Shown in pieces: positions 29,101 through 37,426 of a stretch of 64,000 nucleotides of DNA (its first letter is position 1; each line of letters starts with the position of its first letter). The DNA is from Singulisphaera sp. GP187. Its GTDB lineage: Bacteria; Planctomycetota; Phycisphaerae; Phycisphaerales; SM1A02. The notes under the pieces were generated by a model. It was not told where the DNA came from. It ran no database searches and was given only the letters and a program-made list of their open reading frames with translations. The DNA is taken from assembly GCA_945871915.1 (NCBI GenBank), contig CAMBXO010000002.1, forward strand, positions 124,001-188,000. Direction: 5' to 3'. The position numbers and the translations under genes were made by a program.

Positions 29101-29479
29101 CGACATCCATCGCGGTCGCGTACATCACCGGAACGCCTGGCGTGCGATTGGCTGGCTGATTGGCATTGGGAACAATTTGACTCTCGGGCCAGCGGCGGCA
29201 TCCGGTCAGACCAAGTCCAGCCAGAGCAAATCCCGCACCCATGATCTTGATAAATGTGCGGCGATCGTCGCCGTCGAGCGTGTCACTAGCTGCTGGAAAT
29301 TCGCGGTGTGCAAACGCCAGTGCCTGTGCGTCACTTTCTCGCTCTCCAAGAGATCTCCACCAGCCTGCACCCTTTCGGGCATCCACTGTTGGCTTGGATT
29401 TTTCAGAACAGCAGCCACCCTCTGAGGGCTGAGCCACTGGCAGCGAAATCGATTTATCCGAACCGTTCAGCGATGACAT
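26138..29479 (-). CDS. actB: Alternative complex III subunit ActB (molybdopterin-oxidoreductase-like and Fe-S protein)
   Basis: The 1113-residue protein joins two parts. Residues to about 810 resemble the molybdopterin oxidoreductase fold, in which alternative complex III lacks the cofactor. The part from about 815 is a ferredoxin-type subunit with four cysteine clusters ([41 protein letters not shown] with CSFCLQ, and [15 protein letters not shown]). That fits three [4Fe-4S] clusters and one [3Fe-4S] cluster. A twin-arginine-like segment near residue 73 ([19 protein letters not shown]) ends in a lipobox-like LTGC. Start at ATG 29479; a TTG three codons earlier is possible. It overlaps actA by 13 bases. 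Confidence 0.94.
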   Translation of the reverse strand: MSSLNGSDKSISLPVAQPSEGGCCSEKSKPTVDARKGAGWWRSLGERESDAQALAFAHREFPAASDTLDGDDRRTFIKIMGAGFALAGLGLTGCRRWPESQIVPNANQPANRTPGVPVMYATAMDVGGIGYSLLATSFDGRPIKLDGNADHPFWGGASTPWMQARVLELYDPDRSRTVMHNGKPSDFATFEKWLGDRSIALRAKQGEGLAILTQATSSPTQQDMLKRVVQAFPKAKVAAWEALAADASRKGLSTAYGAGVRTLVQLDKATVIVALDADPLGTDPLSLRMTRDWANGRRLNAAEPTKQKQSRMYAMEPGVTVTGMAADHRLAIRRGDMPVVAAMIALAVGATTDSAMKSAAERLAAAPAAKNLFDDHTKKIFDSMVKDLQGAKGTAIVLCGEGQPAEMHALVAAINHALGATGTTQRLLSDPTSIATLQLSELVQSMNGGAVDTLLVLGANPCYDAPADFAFSAAMSKVPHIARLAYYLDETSREASCTFHVPQAHFLECWGDVRSPDGTMSIQQPLIQPMVDASQGGRSAIEVLAMLCGDSEPRDGHTLVRRAQMGLCGQTAQAFEPAWRGWLDRGMVSSSPLSDVAPAIRLSDVGRAVASLADAQPSSRDAGIELCFVPDSRVLDGRFANLGWMQELPDPVTKITWDNALLLSVPTAQRLGLKQGSTVVVGEGSRSIQAAVFPVPGMVDDSAVIALGGGRVGDAAGSIAADAGFNAYPMRTSAAMCMVRGVSVKPTGQQYEFAHTQDHGSIDAALIPSVPHNSVQERLPTLIRETSLETYKHHPDFAAHAVHVPHRLSLWQETLMDGAQFRWAMSIDLTTCTGCQACVTACQAENNIPIVGKDQVKRGREMFWIRIDRYFKGRDPAQPDGFAVQPVTCMHCETAPCEEVCPVAATSHDSDGVNNMVYNRCIGTRYCSNNCPYKVRRFNFFDYQRREPVREQTGLLAVKPEYFIETGPDEWLRMQFNPEVTVRMRGVMEKCSFCLQRIASAKIKYKNEWVKAGGTASGTANFSIPDGAIVTACQQACPAGAIVFGDLNNPASKVSALQSHPVSYGMLDELNVKPRVKYMARVRNPGVEQGPDSSGHGSDHARGSLGHQNGAQA

Positions 29480-30120
29480 GTGGAGCAATTCTCACTTGGA
29501 TGAATGTTGAAAGTTTGTTGCAGTGCCTCTCGCTGTTGTCGCGTCATCTCCGCTTTTTGATCCCACGCCATGCTGGTCACTTTGTCGACTGGTCTCAATC
29601 GATCAGTTGGATTGCGATGGCACTCAAGGCACCAGCCCATGGAGAGCGGCGAAACGCGAGACACTTCTTCCATTTGATCGACGCGACCGTGGCACTCCAC
29701 ACATCCGACACCTCGAGTGATGTGCGCTGAGTGATTGAAATAGGCGTAATCCCCAAGCTTGTGAACTTTGATCCACTCGACCGGCATGCCGGTTTCGTAA
29801 CTCTTTCTCACCACTTCCAATTTGGGACTGTCGCGATGAATCTGCGTGTGGCAATTCATGCAGGTCTGCGTTGCCGGAACCGATGCAAAGCCCGCTTGTT
29901 CCACTGTGGTGTGGCAATACCGGCAATCGATTCCCAATTTGCCAGCATGAACCGCGTGGCTATATGCCACCGGCTGCACTGGCATATAACCCGCTTCCGT
30001 GGTCTTTGGACTAAATCCATAGGCCACAAACATGACCGCATACAGAGGCGCCACCGCACCCAAAACCAACACAAATGGAAGCAATGCGTTGGTCCAGCGG
30101 GGAAATAAGAAGCGGCTCAC
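29467..30120 (-). CDS. actA: Alternative complex III subunit ActA (pentaheme cytochrome c)
   Basis: First gene of the respiratory operon. The 217-residue protein has an N-terminal membrane helix (about 11-34) and five CxxCH heme c sites: CRYCH, CMNCH, CVECH, CLECH and CSTCH, the last at the extreme C-terminus. Extra His residues (YSHAVHAGKLG, YFNHSAHITRG) are the expected distal ligands. The start is GTG at 30120 with GAGGA upstream. It oxidises ActB clusters and reduces ActE, by analogy with characterised complexes. Confidence 0.94.
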   Translation of the reverse strand: MSRFLFPRWTNALLPFVLVLGAVAPLYAVMFVAYGFSPKTTEAGYMPVQPVAYSHAVHAGKLGIDCRYCHTTVEQAGFASVPATQTCMNCHTQIHRDSPKLEVVRKSYETGMPVEWIKVHKLGDYAYFNHSAHITRGVGCVECHGRVDQMEEVSRVSPLSMGWCLECHRNPTDRLRPVDKVTSMAWDQKAEMTRQQREALQQTFNIHPSENCSTCHR

Positions 30121-30153
30121 GGAGTGGAGTCCTCGAAGGGTGGAACGGTGACT

Positions 30154-30171
30154 TTGTACAATTTTTCACAA
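30154..30171. promoter_or_regulatory. Rex-like palindrome between actA and the EIIA/antiporter operon
   Basis: TTGTACAATTTTTCACAA matches the Rex operator consensus TTGTGAA-N4-TTCACAA at all conserved positions but two (AC instead of GA in the left arm). It is the centre of a longer dyad, TGACTTTGT at 30149-30157 and ACAAAGTCA at 30168-30176 with a 10-base spacer. It lies 34-51 bases upstream of the actA start and 44-61 bases upstream of the first start of the opposite operon. Rex would repress respiratory genes at high NADH; that this organism uses Rex here is inference. Confidence 0.5.
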
Positions 30172-30214
30172 AGTCAGTCAGATCATCGTAAGGAAAAAGA
30201 AACTGCGCCGCCAC

Positions 30215-30742
30215 ATGTCTGGATTCACTTGTCGGCCACTTGCCCCCAAGCACGCTTCCATGCATTGCCCGATATCTTCCAAGGCCGTGCTGCAAGAAAT
30301 CCTGCTCCCACAACTTGTCCTTCGACTGGTTCCAACGCCAGATGCGACCGTCTTGGTTCGATTGTTATCGGAACATATGGCCGCGGCAACTGGGCTTGCC
30401 GCACCAACTCTTGAACAGGCATTTACGGAAAGGCTGCGGCGAGGCGGAGTTGCGCTTCCGGAGGGCGTTGCGTTTCCGCACGCTGTCATTGCTGGAGTTC
30501 GGCAAACGGTCCTTGGACTAATTCTTGTTCCCGGAGGGATCGAACTCGATCCGAATCAGCCGCCGAGTGAACTTGTCTTTGCGATTGCCGGTGATTCCGC
30601 TCGCCCGTGGGAGCATGTTCGATTGCTTGCTCGACTCAGTCGAATTGCAAGCGATCCTCAAGCTCGAAAGCGACTCGTTGCCTCACCTGATAACGAATCA
30701 TTGCTCAAGAACCTGATGCAAGAGGACTCGGCCCATGGGTGA
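30215..30742 (+). CDS. EIIA (PTS fructose/Ntr type)-like regulatory protein upstream of antiporter genes
   Basis: A 175-residue protein with a PTS EIIA type 2 domain: LEQAFTERLRRGGVALPEGV, then AFPHAV with the candidate phospho-acceptor His 89, and DSARPWEHVRLLARLSRIAS. The usual start of this domain lies near residue 20. ATG 30260 (MHCPISSKA) is an alternative start that gives a more typical length. No HPr or sugar-permease gene is nearby. It overlaps the PII-like gene by 8 bases, so it is more likely an ion-transport regulator than a sugar carrier. Confidence 0.78.
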   Translation: MSGFTCRPLAPKHASMHCPISSKAVLQEILLPQLVLRLVPTPDATVLVRLLSEHMAAATGLAAPTLEQAFTERLRRGGVALPEGVAFPHAVIAGVRQTVLGLILVPGGIELDPNQPPSELVFAIAGDSARPWEHVRLLARLSRIASDPQARKRLVASPDNESLLKNLMQEDSAHG

Positions 30743-31088
30743 AGCCAAGGGCACAGACGGTTCCGGGGACGAGACCAAACTTCTGATCCTCATTGCGAGA
30801 ACAGAGGAAAGTTTTGATCCGGTTGTGACGGCGCTTCTTGATGCGGGAATCACTGGCGCAACCATTCTGGAAAGTCGTGGTCTGGGTGCCATCATCCGTT
30901 CTGAAATGCCGATCTTTGCTGGGCTTGCGGCGCTCTTGCCCCATGCAACTGGAAGCCGCGTCATTTTGTCCGTTGCCACGCAATCCAGTATTGACGCATT
31001 GATGCGATTTGTGGGTCAATTGCCGCGGGAACAACGCCCCATCGGCGTCACCATGCCTGCGACCACGGTGCTAGGCCTCGAACCGTGA
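30735..31088 (+). CDS. PII-like small regulatory protein
   Basis: A 117-residue protein with the beta-alpha-beta arrangement of PII/CutA-like ferredoxin folds: KLLILIARTEESFDPVVTAL, LDAGITGATILESRGLGAII, MPIFAGLAAL, ILSVATQSSIDALMRFVGQL, and a final IGVTMPATTVLGLE strand. The block 'GITGATILESRGLG...IPIFAGL' recalls small PII-like proteins found near cation/proton antiporter genes. No typical PII T-loop tyrosine is seen. It overlaps both neighbours (8 and 4 bases). Confidence 0.65.
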   Translation: MGEAKGTDGSGDETKLLILIARTEESFDPVVTALLDAGITGATILESRGLGAIIRSEMPIFAGLAALLPHATGSRVILSVATQSSIDALMRFVGQLPREQRPIGVTMPATTVLGLEP

Positions 31089-32284
31089 TCGCCGATGGAA
31101 CGGCCCACACCCTTAGCACTTTTCCGCAAGCCGCTGCGGCGATGGCTGTGGGTGGAACCGCGTTACTGCTTGCCTTTCTTTCACTCACTCGGCCCGCGGC
31201 GAGACTCGCCCGCAGACCCTTGGCCAGTGCATTGATCGGCGGAGGCTGGTTTGCGCTAACGGCAGGATTTCTGCTTGGTCCCGGCGGATTCGGATTACTG
31301 CAACGGGAATCACTGATCGAACTTCGGCCACTCACACAACTGGGTCTTGCGTGGATCGGTTTATTGGTGGGGCTTCAAATGAAGCGTTCCCTTATCGCCG
31401 TAATTCCACCCACACTGTGGAAGTGGAGCGCCCTTGATGCTGCGATCAGTTTTCTTTTCGCAACGCTGATCGCCGGAATCTGCCTTCGTTGGACTGCACC
31501 GCACGCCCCACTTCTGACCATCTGGCCTGTGGCAAGTCTGCTTGGAGCGGCCACCATCGGTTGGTCCGGCGAGTTGCGATCCCTTCGTGGCCTTGACACG
31601 CGTGCGGCACGAACCGCTGCAATCGTTCAGGGTGGAGCGGGCCTTGGATCGGCGCTGGCGATTGTCGCGTCAGACTTGATTTCATTTTCTCCAACTGGAT
31701 CTCGTTCGTTGCTTGCAACACTTGTCATTGCGGCTGCAGTGGCCTACAGCCTTCGAGCCGTTCTGGGTTCGCGAAGCGGAGATGACGGCCGCTTGACTCT
31801 TGCACTGTTGGCCACTCTTTCATTGATCGCAGGAGCGGCCGCAGCAATGGAGTCCAGCCCCCTTCCTGGCGCATTCATCGTGGGTCTGGTGGTTGCCAAT
31901 CTGAAAGGCGGTGCCATGCGTCGAATGGAACGCCTTGTTGCCGAAAGTGAACCAGCTGTGGCTGCTATTTTCTTTCTGCTTGCAGGCGTGCTGCTCGGCG
32001 GCGTCGCTGGCGTTTGGCCGTGGGTCTTGGCTGGATGTTTGCTTCTGGTGCGAGTGACGGTCAAGCCTTTGGTGGCCCATTGGTGTGCCAATGAATTCTG
32101 GATTCAACCCGGCGCAGCACGCCTTCGCCCGGCAGTGGTGCGCCAGGCGCCGATCGCCATTGCCCTTGCAGTTGCATCGGTTCAGCAACGAGATGGACTT
32201 GCTGATCGCGGCGCATTACTTGCGCTGGTTCTCACGGGACTGCTCAGCGGACTCCTGCCGTTGTTGTGGAGGCGCGACACATGA
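31085..32284 (+). CDS. Cation:proton antiporter (CPA2-like) subunit 1
   Basis: About 399 residues with eleven or so hydrophobic helices (MAVGGTALLLAFLSLTRPAA, ALIGGGWFALTAGFLLGPGG, LTQLGLAWIGLLVGLQMKRS, SPLPGAFIVGLVVANLKGGA). GFLLGPGGFGLL and LAWIGLLVGLQMKRSL are the Kef/NapA-type opening helices. No C-terminal RCK/TrkA domain is attached. GTG start at 31085 overlaps the PII-like stop (GTGA), and its stop overlaps the next antiporter gene (ATGA). Ion specificity cannot be told. Confidence 0.78.
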   Translation: MIADGTAHTLSTFPQAAAAMAVGGTALLLAFLSLTRPAARLARRPLASALIGGGWFALTAGFLLGPGGFGLLQRESLIELRPLTQLGLAWIGLLVGLQMKRSLIAVIPPTLWKWSALDAAISFLFATLIAGICLRWTAPHAPLLTIWPVASLLGAATIGWSGELRSLRGLDTRAARTAAIVQGGAGLGSALAIVASDLISFSPTGSRSLLATLVIAAAVAYSLRAVLGSRSGDDGRLTLALLATLSLIAGAAAAMESSPLPGAFIVGLVVANLKGGAMRRMERLVAESEPAVAAIFFLLAGVLLGGVAGVWPWVLAGCLLLVRVTVKPLVAHWCANEFWIQPGAARLRPAVVRQAPIAIALAVASVQQRDGLADRGALLALVLTGLLSGLLPLLWRRDT

Positions 32285-33645
32285 AACGCCTTCTCACACT
32301 GGGGCCAAGTTTGCTTCTGCTCCTCGTGGCCGTTTCGTTGCTGAGGGCATGGACATTGGGCGATGCTGGACAATCCCTGCAGCCTGGAATTCTGGGCGAC
32401 CTTCCCCGCGCCATTCCACCGGGAGTGGCCACCGCAGCGCTCGCCCTGGGCTTGCTCCTTTTAGGTTCATTTCTTCTTGGAGAGATTCTTTCACTCATTG
32501 GACTTCCACGCGTGAGCGGAGCCCTTCTCTTTGGACTTCTTGTTGGGCCTCAACTGCATCAGTGGCTCTCGCTTCCATTTCCACCGCTGGTCGAACACGC
32601 CGAGTTGCGTTACTTGGAATTGATTGACGCACTTGCGGTCAGTTTGATTGGACTGGTCGCCGGCGGCGAAATCCGGCTTCAATTCCTTCGCCGCTCGATG
32701 GGTGTTGTGTTGCGATTGGTGGCCACAGAAGCCGTGGGCGTTGTGCTGTGGGTTGGAGTTGGGGTTTCCATTCTTGGCCAATGGATTCCGCTGCTTTCAG
32801 AACGCACATCCGTAGAACGGTGGTTTCTCACCCTTGTTCTCGCTGTGATGGCCGTGGCCAACAGCCCAGCCATTGTGACTGCCATGCTTCGTGAAACCGG
32901 CGCCAACGGAATTTTTGCTCGTACGGCACTGGCTGTGACTGTGGTCAAAGATCTCTCATTGGTCATTCTGGTGAGTGCCTTGCTCGCCGCATGGAGTGCA
33001 ACAGCCAGTGGTGGTGCGTCGATTGCACTTGAAGTGGCGTGGCATCTCAGCGGATCGTTACTGGTGGGTGGAGTCTTCGCGGGCCTGCTTGGTCTGGCCG
33101 TGTTCAAGACACGAGGACGCCTCGACTTGGTGGTGCTGGTAGCAAGTTTTGCAATTGCCCTCGCCGGTCGCATGCTCTCGATTGCGCCGCTTCTGGCGGG
33201 CATCACAGCAGGATTTGCATTGGCCAATCTCGCTCCACTCCGAAGCAAACGCCTCTTTCGTTCCATCGATGATTTGCTGCCCGCCACCTACGCCCTCTTC
33301 TTTGCGGTGGCGGGTGCTCGCATTGGTGTGGACGCGTTGAGTTCTTTGTGGCCGGTGGTCCTGGCTCTTTCAACCCTTCGGATTGCAGGCATTTATTCGG
33401 GCCTACGAATTGGTTGCCGATGGGCACGAGTCCAGCCTCCCATGCAGCGATGGATTTGGACCAGCATGGTTCCACAAGCCGGTGTCAGCATCGCGTTGAT
33501 TTCCGAAGTTGGAAAGGCTTTCGCAGGGCAACCATGGGTCAATCAATTGCTCGCACTCCTGCTCTCGAGCGTGGCACTTCATGAAATCGTTGGGCCACCG
33601 CTCTTGCGACTGGGTCTGCTACGGTGCGACGAAGTGAAACGATGA
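32281..33645 (+). CDS. Cation:proton antiporter (CPA2-like) subunit 2
   Basis: A 454-residue protein of the same fold: LGEILSLIGLPRVSGALLFG, LLVGPQLHQW, IDALAVSLIGLVAGGEIRLQ, VMAVANSPAIVTAMLRETGA, and VTVVKDLSLVILVSALLAAW. AVANSPAIV and VVKDL correspond to the unwound-helix and acidic-residue regions of CPA antiporters (D in VVKDL, E in GGEIRL). It also lacks an RCK domain. Start at ATG 32281, overlapping the previous stop; the frame to 32266 is upstream read-through. Stop overlaps tatD-like ATG (ATGA). Confidence 0.82.
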   Translation: MKRLLTLGPSLLLLLVAVSLLRAWTLGDAGQSLQPGILGDLPRAIPPGVATAALALGLLLLGSFLLGEILSLIGLPRVSGALLFGLLVGPQLHQWLSLPFPPLVEHAELRYLELIDALAVSLIGLVAGGEIRLQFLRRSMGVVLRLVATEAVGVVLWVGVGVSILGQWIPLLSERTSVERWFLTLVLAVMAVANSPAIVTAMLRETGANGIFARTALAVTVVKDLSLVILVSALLAAWSATASGGASIALEVAWHLSGSLLVGGVFAGLLGLAVFKTRGRLDLVVLVASFAIALAGRMLSIAPLLAGITAGFALANLAPLRSKRLFRSIDDLLPATYALFFAVAGARIGVDALSSLWPVVLALSTLRIAGIYSGLRIGCRWARVQPPMQRWIWTSMVPQAGVSIALISEVGKAFAGQPWVNQLLALLLSSVALHEIVGPPLLRLGLLRCDEVKR

Positions 33646-34448
33646 TCGATACGCATTGCCATCTCACCTTCACGCAGTTCAAGGACCAGATTCCAGATGA
33701 AGTCGATCGCATGAAAGCTGCAGGCGTTCGAGGCTGCATCACGGTGGGCACCACCAGCGCGGAGAGTGCCGCCGGGTGCGCCATCGCCGCAGCGCATGAC
33801 TCGGTGTGGTGCAGTGCTGGAGTGCATCCATTGCACAGCGATGAGCCGGTCGATTGGGGTGTGCTGCGAGCATGCGCTCAGCACCCTCGCTGCGTTGCAT
33901 GGGGAGAACTCGGCTTGGACAATCACTACAAGACTCCAGTCAAGGCTCAGCAGCGAGCGGCGCTCGAAGGACAACTCGACCGCATCAGCCGATGGAGCGC
34001 CGAAGGTCTTTCGAAGCCCATCATTCTTCACTGCCGCGATGCCTTTGACGAATTGATTCCGATTCTTGAAGCCAGTGGATTGCCTCGCGATCGCATGGTG
34101 TTTCACTGTTTCAGCGGGAGCGTTGACGAGGCGCGTCGCGTGCTTGACTTTGGAAGCTGGATCAGTTTCACGGGAATTGTCACCTACCGCAACGCACCCG
34201 AAGTGCAGGCGGCTGCAAAGTTGGTGCCTTCTGACCGCATCATGTGCGAAACCGATGCACCGTTTCTTAGCCCGGAACCCATTCGGACTGCAAAGCCAAA
34301 TCGACCGGCCCATGTCATGCTGGTCGCCAAGCACCTTGCCATGTTGCGAGGCCTTGACGAAACAGAATGTGCCGACTTGCTGGATCGCAACGCGTGTCGG
34401 TTTTTCGGCCTTCCATCAGCAATTGGGCCGGCCGGCGGCGTTCCATAA
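33642..34448 (+). CDS. TatD-family metal-dependent hydrolase (DNase)
   Basis: A 268-residue amidohydrolase-fold protein. The metal-site motifs are complete: MIDTHCHL at the N-terminus, CSAGVHPLHSD, AWGELGLDNHY, PIILHCRDAFDEL, MVFHCFSGSVDEA, and CETDAPFLSPEP near residue 205. TatD proteins are 3'-5' DNases/RNases, and the family name comes from operon position, not Tat function. The ATG at 33642 overlaps the antiporter stop. tatC follows 26 bases downstream. Confidence 0.93.
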   Translation: MIDTHCHLTFTQFKDQIPDEVDRMKAAGVRGCITVGTTSAESAAGCAIAAAHDSVWCSAGVHPLHSDEPVDWGVLRACAQHPRCVAWGELGLDNHYKTPVKAQQRAALEGQLDRISRWSAEGLSKPIILHCRDAFDELIPILEASGLPRDRMVFHCFSGSVDEARRVLDFGSWISFTGIVTYRNAPEVQAAAKLVPSDRIMCETDAPFLSPEPIRTAKPNRPAHVMLVAKHLAMLRGLDETECADLLDRNACRFFGLPSAIGPAGGVP

Positions 34449-34474
34449 ATTCCGGCGGAGTTAGCATCGCAACA

Positions 34475-35485
34475 ATGGAAACATCAAGGCACGGGATGCA
34501 CTCGAGCGCCATGACGCTCGGCGACCACCTTGATGAACTCAGGCGGCGCCTTGTGTGGTGCATTCTGGCGCCGCTGCCAATCGCCATCGCGGCATTCATG
34601 TGGGCAGAGCCCATTCGCAACATGCTCTGCGAACCGGTGATGGCGGCACTTGTGGCGAATGATCTGCCAGCCCAATTACAGGTGCTGAGTCCGGTGGAAA
34701 CACTCACCACCGATCTGAAGCTTGCGTTCGTGACGGCGATTGTGCTGGGAGCACCCTGGATCCTTGTGCAGGTGTGGATCTTTGTGAAGCCCGGACTCTT
34801 TGCACATGAGAAACGGTTTGTGCGCTTGCTGGTTCCCATGTCCATGGTGCTTACGCTCGCCGGCCTCGCACTGCTGTATTTCGTTTTGATGCCAATGATG
34901 CTGAACATTCTGGTGAGCCTCGGAAGTGAACCGCCGCAACGCCTGCCGATCGGCTCCTCGGTGGCTTCAATCGATGGACCACAATTGCCAATGCTGCCAA
35001 CCCTCTCCGAGCCGCCGAGCAACCCGGTCGTTGGTCAGATGTGGCTTACTCCGGACAATCGGATCGCTGTGGTGGTTCCTATGGATGCGACAAGTGTTGA
35101 GGTTCTCAGCATGCCGTTGCTGCATGGGTCACGCCTCGCACAACAATTTCGTTTGAGTGAGTATTTGGATTTTGTTTTGGATTTCGCCCTAGGAACTGCC
35201 GTCGCATTTCAAACACCGATCGCGGTGCTGCTGCTCGGATGGATTGGTGTGATCACGCCGGAAACCCTGGGTCGATTCCGGCGATATGCCGTCTTTTTCG
35301 CCGCGGTGATCGCGGCCATTGTCACACCAAGCGGAGATTTATTTTCACTGGCCTTGCTCGCAGTTCCCATTTACTTGCTGTATGAACTGGGCATCTTGAT
35401 GCTGCGCATTGCTCCACCATCAGCGGTCGCGCAAGGGAGAGTCTTCGGCCGCCTGCTCCGCATGGTGGAGAGTGACAAGGCGTGA
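34475..35485 (+). CDS. tatC: Sec-independent protein translocase TatC with enlarged periplasmic loop
   Basis: Substrate-receptor subunit of the Tat system. The 336-residue protein has TLGDHLDELRRRLVW at residues 14-28, SPVETLTTDLKLAFVTAIVL, and PWILVQVWIFVKPGLFAHEK, all typical TatC. Later motifs are EYLDFVLDFALGTAVAFQTP and RFRRYAVFFAAVIAAIVTPS. An extra 70-80 residues (about 148-225, Pro-rich then strand-forming) replace the short loop between helices 3 and 4. I start at ATG 34475, since the longer frame from 34367 overlaps the TatD gene. Overlaps tadA (GTGA). Confidence 0.93.
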   Translation: METSRHGMHSSAMTLGDHLDELRRRLVWCILAPLPIAIAAFMWAEPIRNMLCEPVMAALVANDLPAQLQVLSPVETLTTDLKLAFVTAIVLGAPWILVQVWIFVKPGLFAHEKRFVRLLVPMSMVLTLAGLALLYFVLMPMMLNILVSLGSEPPQRLPIGSSVASIDGPQLPMLPTLSEPPSNPVVGQMWLTPDNRIAVVVPMDATSVEVLSMPLLHGSRLAQQFRLSEYLDFVLDFALGTAVAFQTPIAVLLLGWIGVITPETLGRFRRYAVFFAAVIAAIVTPSGDLFSLALLAVPIYLLYELGILMLRIAPPSAVAQGRVFGRLLRMVESDKA

Positions 35486-36033
35486 TCACTCGATTTCTTC
35501 ACAACGAACTCAAACGTGATCGAGCATGGCTTGCGACCATTCGGTTGAAGCATGACTGGGTGCAACCATTCGATCTGATGATGATGCGGCGAGCCTTGGA
35601 ATTAGCTCGCCAAGCTTCCGCCGTGGGCGAAGTACCTGTGGGCGCCGTGGTGTATCGAGATCATGAAATCGTTTCAGAGGCAGCCAACGATCGAGAGGCC
35701 TCGCAGGACCCGGCCGGGCATGCGGAATTGGTGGCTCTGCGAAGTGCCGGCGAGCGGCTTGGGCGGTGGCGCCTACATGACTGCCGCATGGCGGTCACCT
35801 TGGAACCGTGTCCGATGTGTGCCGGAGCCCTGGTCAATGCTCGATTGGCGGGGTTGGTGTTTGGTGCGTTTGATCCCAAGGCTGGGGCGGTTGGAACGCT
35901 GTATGACATTCCCCAAGATCAACGCCTGAATCACCGTTTGCCCTGTGCAGGCGGCGTTTTTGCACCGCAGGCGAGTGGAATCCTGAAGCGGTTTTTCGCC
36001 TCTCGGCGAGGCCCAAGACAATTGAAGGCCTGA
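35482..36033 (+). CDS. tadA: tRNA-specific adenosine deaminase TadA
   Basis: Deaminates A34 to inosine in tRNA-Arg(ACG). The 183-residue protein has H80-A-E82 (PAGHAELVALRSAG) and P-C110-P-M-C113 (LEPCPMCAGALVNARL), the zinc and catalytic residues of the deaminase fold, plus FDPKAGAVGTLYDI. The GTG start at 35482 overlaps the tatC stop. It adds about 32 residues before the usual N-terminus; ATG 35578 (MMMRRALELARQ) would give a standard length. Confidence 0.92.
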   Translation: MITRFLHNELKRDRAWLATIRLKHDWVQPFDLMMMRRALELARQASAVGEVPVGAVVYRDHEIVSEAANDREASQDPAGHAELVALRSAGERLGRWRLHDCRMAVTLEPCPMCAGALVNARLAGLVFGAFDPKAGAVGTLYDIPQDQRLNHRLPCAGGVFAPQASGILKRFFASRRGPRQLKA

Positions 36034-36190
36034 TAATAATTTGTTTTTCGGTTTCTTTGTTGGTTGAGCAAAGGAACCGCTCCCCATCCTCGAATCGAAT
36101 GTGATGGTGGAGTCGGCTGCTTCGCTTGGAGCAGCGCGTGTCCAATCACGCATGTGTTGAGAATATTGAGGAGAGAGGAAAGCATCCGCT

Positions 36191-37378
36191 ATGGAACTGT
36201 CAAGGGAAAAGGATCGTGCCTTCGGGCATGTGTTGCTGCCAATCATCGGCGGCGGCTTGGCCATGCTTCTGAATTGTGGGGCTCACGCCAAAATCGTGCC
36301 ATACACCAGCGGTGTGCTGAGTGTCGGTGACCGCAATGTTGCGACATCCGGCGGAGGCGTATTTAGCGAAAATGTTGCCGTCAAGAGCCTGACCGTTGGA
36401 GGCAAGACTCTCAGCCTGGCAGATGGCGAGTTTCACATTCCGATTGCCGTGCGACTGTTGACGCAGCAAACCGGCAACGACGAACAGTTTGATGTCTTCG
36501 CAGACAACGACATTGGTAAATCTACGACTGCGTTTTCCTTTGCCATGAGCAAGGACATGGAAGTTGTTCCGGGCATGACGGCCCTTGATGCCGTGAGCAG
36601 CCCAGACCTAGGTCGACTCATGCAGGCAGACAGTGATCGCACCACTCGGATGCAAATATTTCTCCCGCTTCCAGTCGTGGATGACGATCCAGCCGCAGAT
36701 GATGACTCTCCAGAAATTCTGTACATGGGCGCCGTGCCCAAGTCAGCTGTGAAGATCACTCCGATTCTTGCCGGCCAACCCGATAAGCCAGAAACGCTGG
36801 TCTTCGGAAAGACTGCCATGGTGATGCCTTCCACAATTGAAAGCGGTGCGACTGGCGTCAGCATGATTCTGGGCCAAGATCCTCGGGCCCAGCCGATTTG
36901 CATTGTTGGGCTTGACCTCTCTGGCGAATTCGGAATGATCGCCGGTCAATCCGTGGTTGGATATCAGTTGGACATTCCACCAACGCGAAGCGGACAATCC
37001 GTCGCCTCAAGTGCGCAGAACCCTGCTCCGTTGTCACTGCAGAGCGACACGAACTTGATGAATTTCAGTTCCATGGCCGCGAGCGGTTCGGCCTTCAAGT
37101 TGCAGTCGATTGGATTACAGGAGCCCGGCGCTCTTTCACAAGCCGAGGATGATTTCACACAGACCGTTGGTGCCGCTCTGCTCGGAGCCGTGAGCGATCC
37201 GCTTTCAACGCCACCGTTACAAACTCCGCCGTCGAACCCACCTTTGTTACCACCAGATCCGGGCCCTCCATACACTCCGCCAGTTCCGCCGCCACCACCG
37301 CCCAGTATTCCGGCACCAGGTGTCCTTGCACTTGGCGGACTTGCAGGCTGCTTCTTGAAGCGCGGTCGCCGCAACTGA
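36191..37378 (+). CDS. Secreted protein with PAPG-type C-terminal sorting tail, function unknown
   Basis: A 395-residue protein with an N-terminal signal segment (FGHVLLPIIGGGLAMLLNCG, cleavage near AHA), an acidic body (VVDDDPAADDDSPEIL) and a long Pro-rich stretch (about 338-370). The end is PAPGVLALGGLAGCFL followed by basic KRGRRN. Motif plus helix plus Arg-rich end is a PEP-CTERM-like sorting signal, a variant common in Phycisphaerae. The body matches nothing I know. AGAGGAAAG lies about 11 bases upstream of the ATG. It is flanked by 157 bases upstream with no visible terminator. Confidence 0.75.
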   Translation: MELSREKDRAFGHVLLPIIGGGLAMLLNCGAHAKIVPYTSGVLSVGDRNVATSGGGVFSENVAVKSLTVGGKTLSLADGEFHIPIAVRLLTQQTGNDEQFDVFADNDIGKSTTAFSFAMSKDMEVVPGMTALDAVSSPDLGRLMQADSDRTTRMQIFLPLPVVDDDPAADDDSPEILYMGAVPKSAVKITPILAGQPDKPETLVFGKTAMVMPSTIESGATGVSMILGQDPRAQPICIVGLDLSGEFGMIAGQSVVGYQLDIPPTRSGQSVASSAQNPAPLSLQSDTNLMNFSSMAASGSAFKLQSIGLQEPGALSQAEDDFTQTVGAALLGAVSDPLSTPPLQTPPSNPPLLPPDPGPPYTPPVPPPPPPSIPAPGVLALGGLAGCFLKRGRRN

Positions 37379-37426
37379 TCGCACGTAAAAAGAAGGCATC
37401 ACGCGCCCTGTGCAACACTTGGCGGG

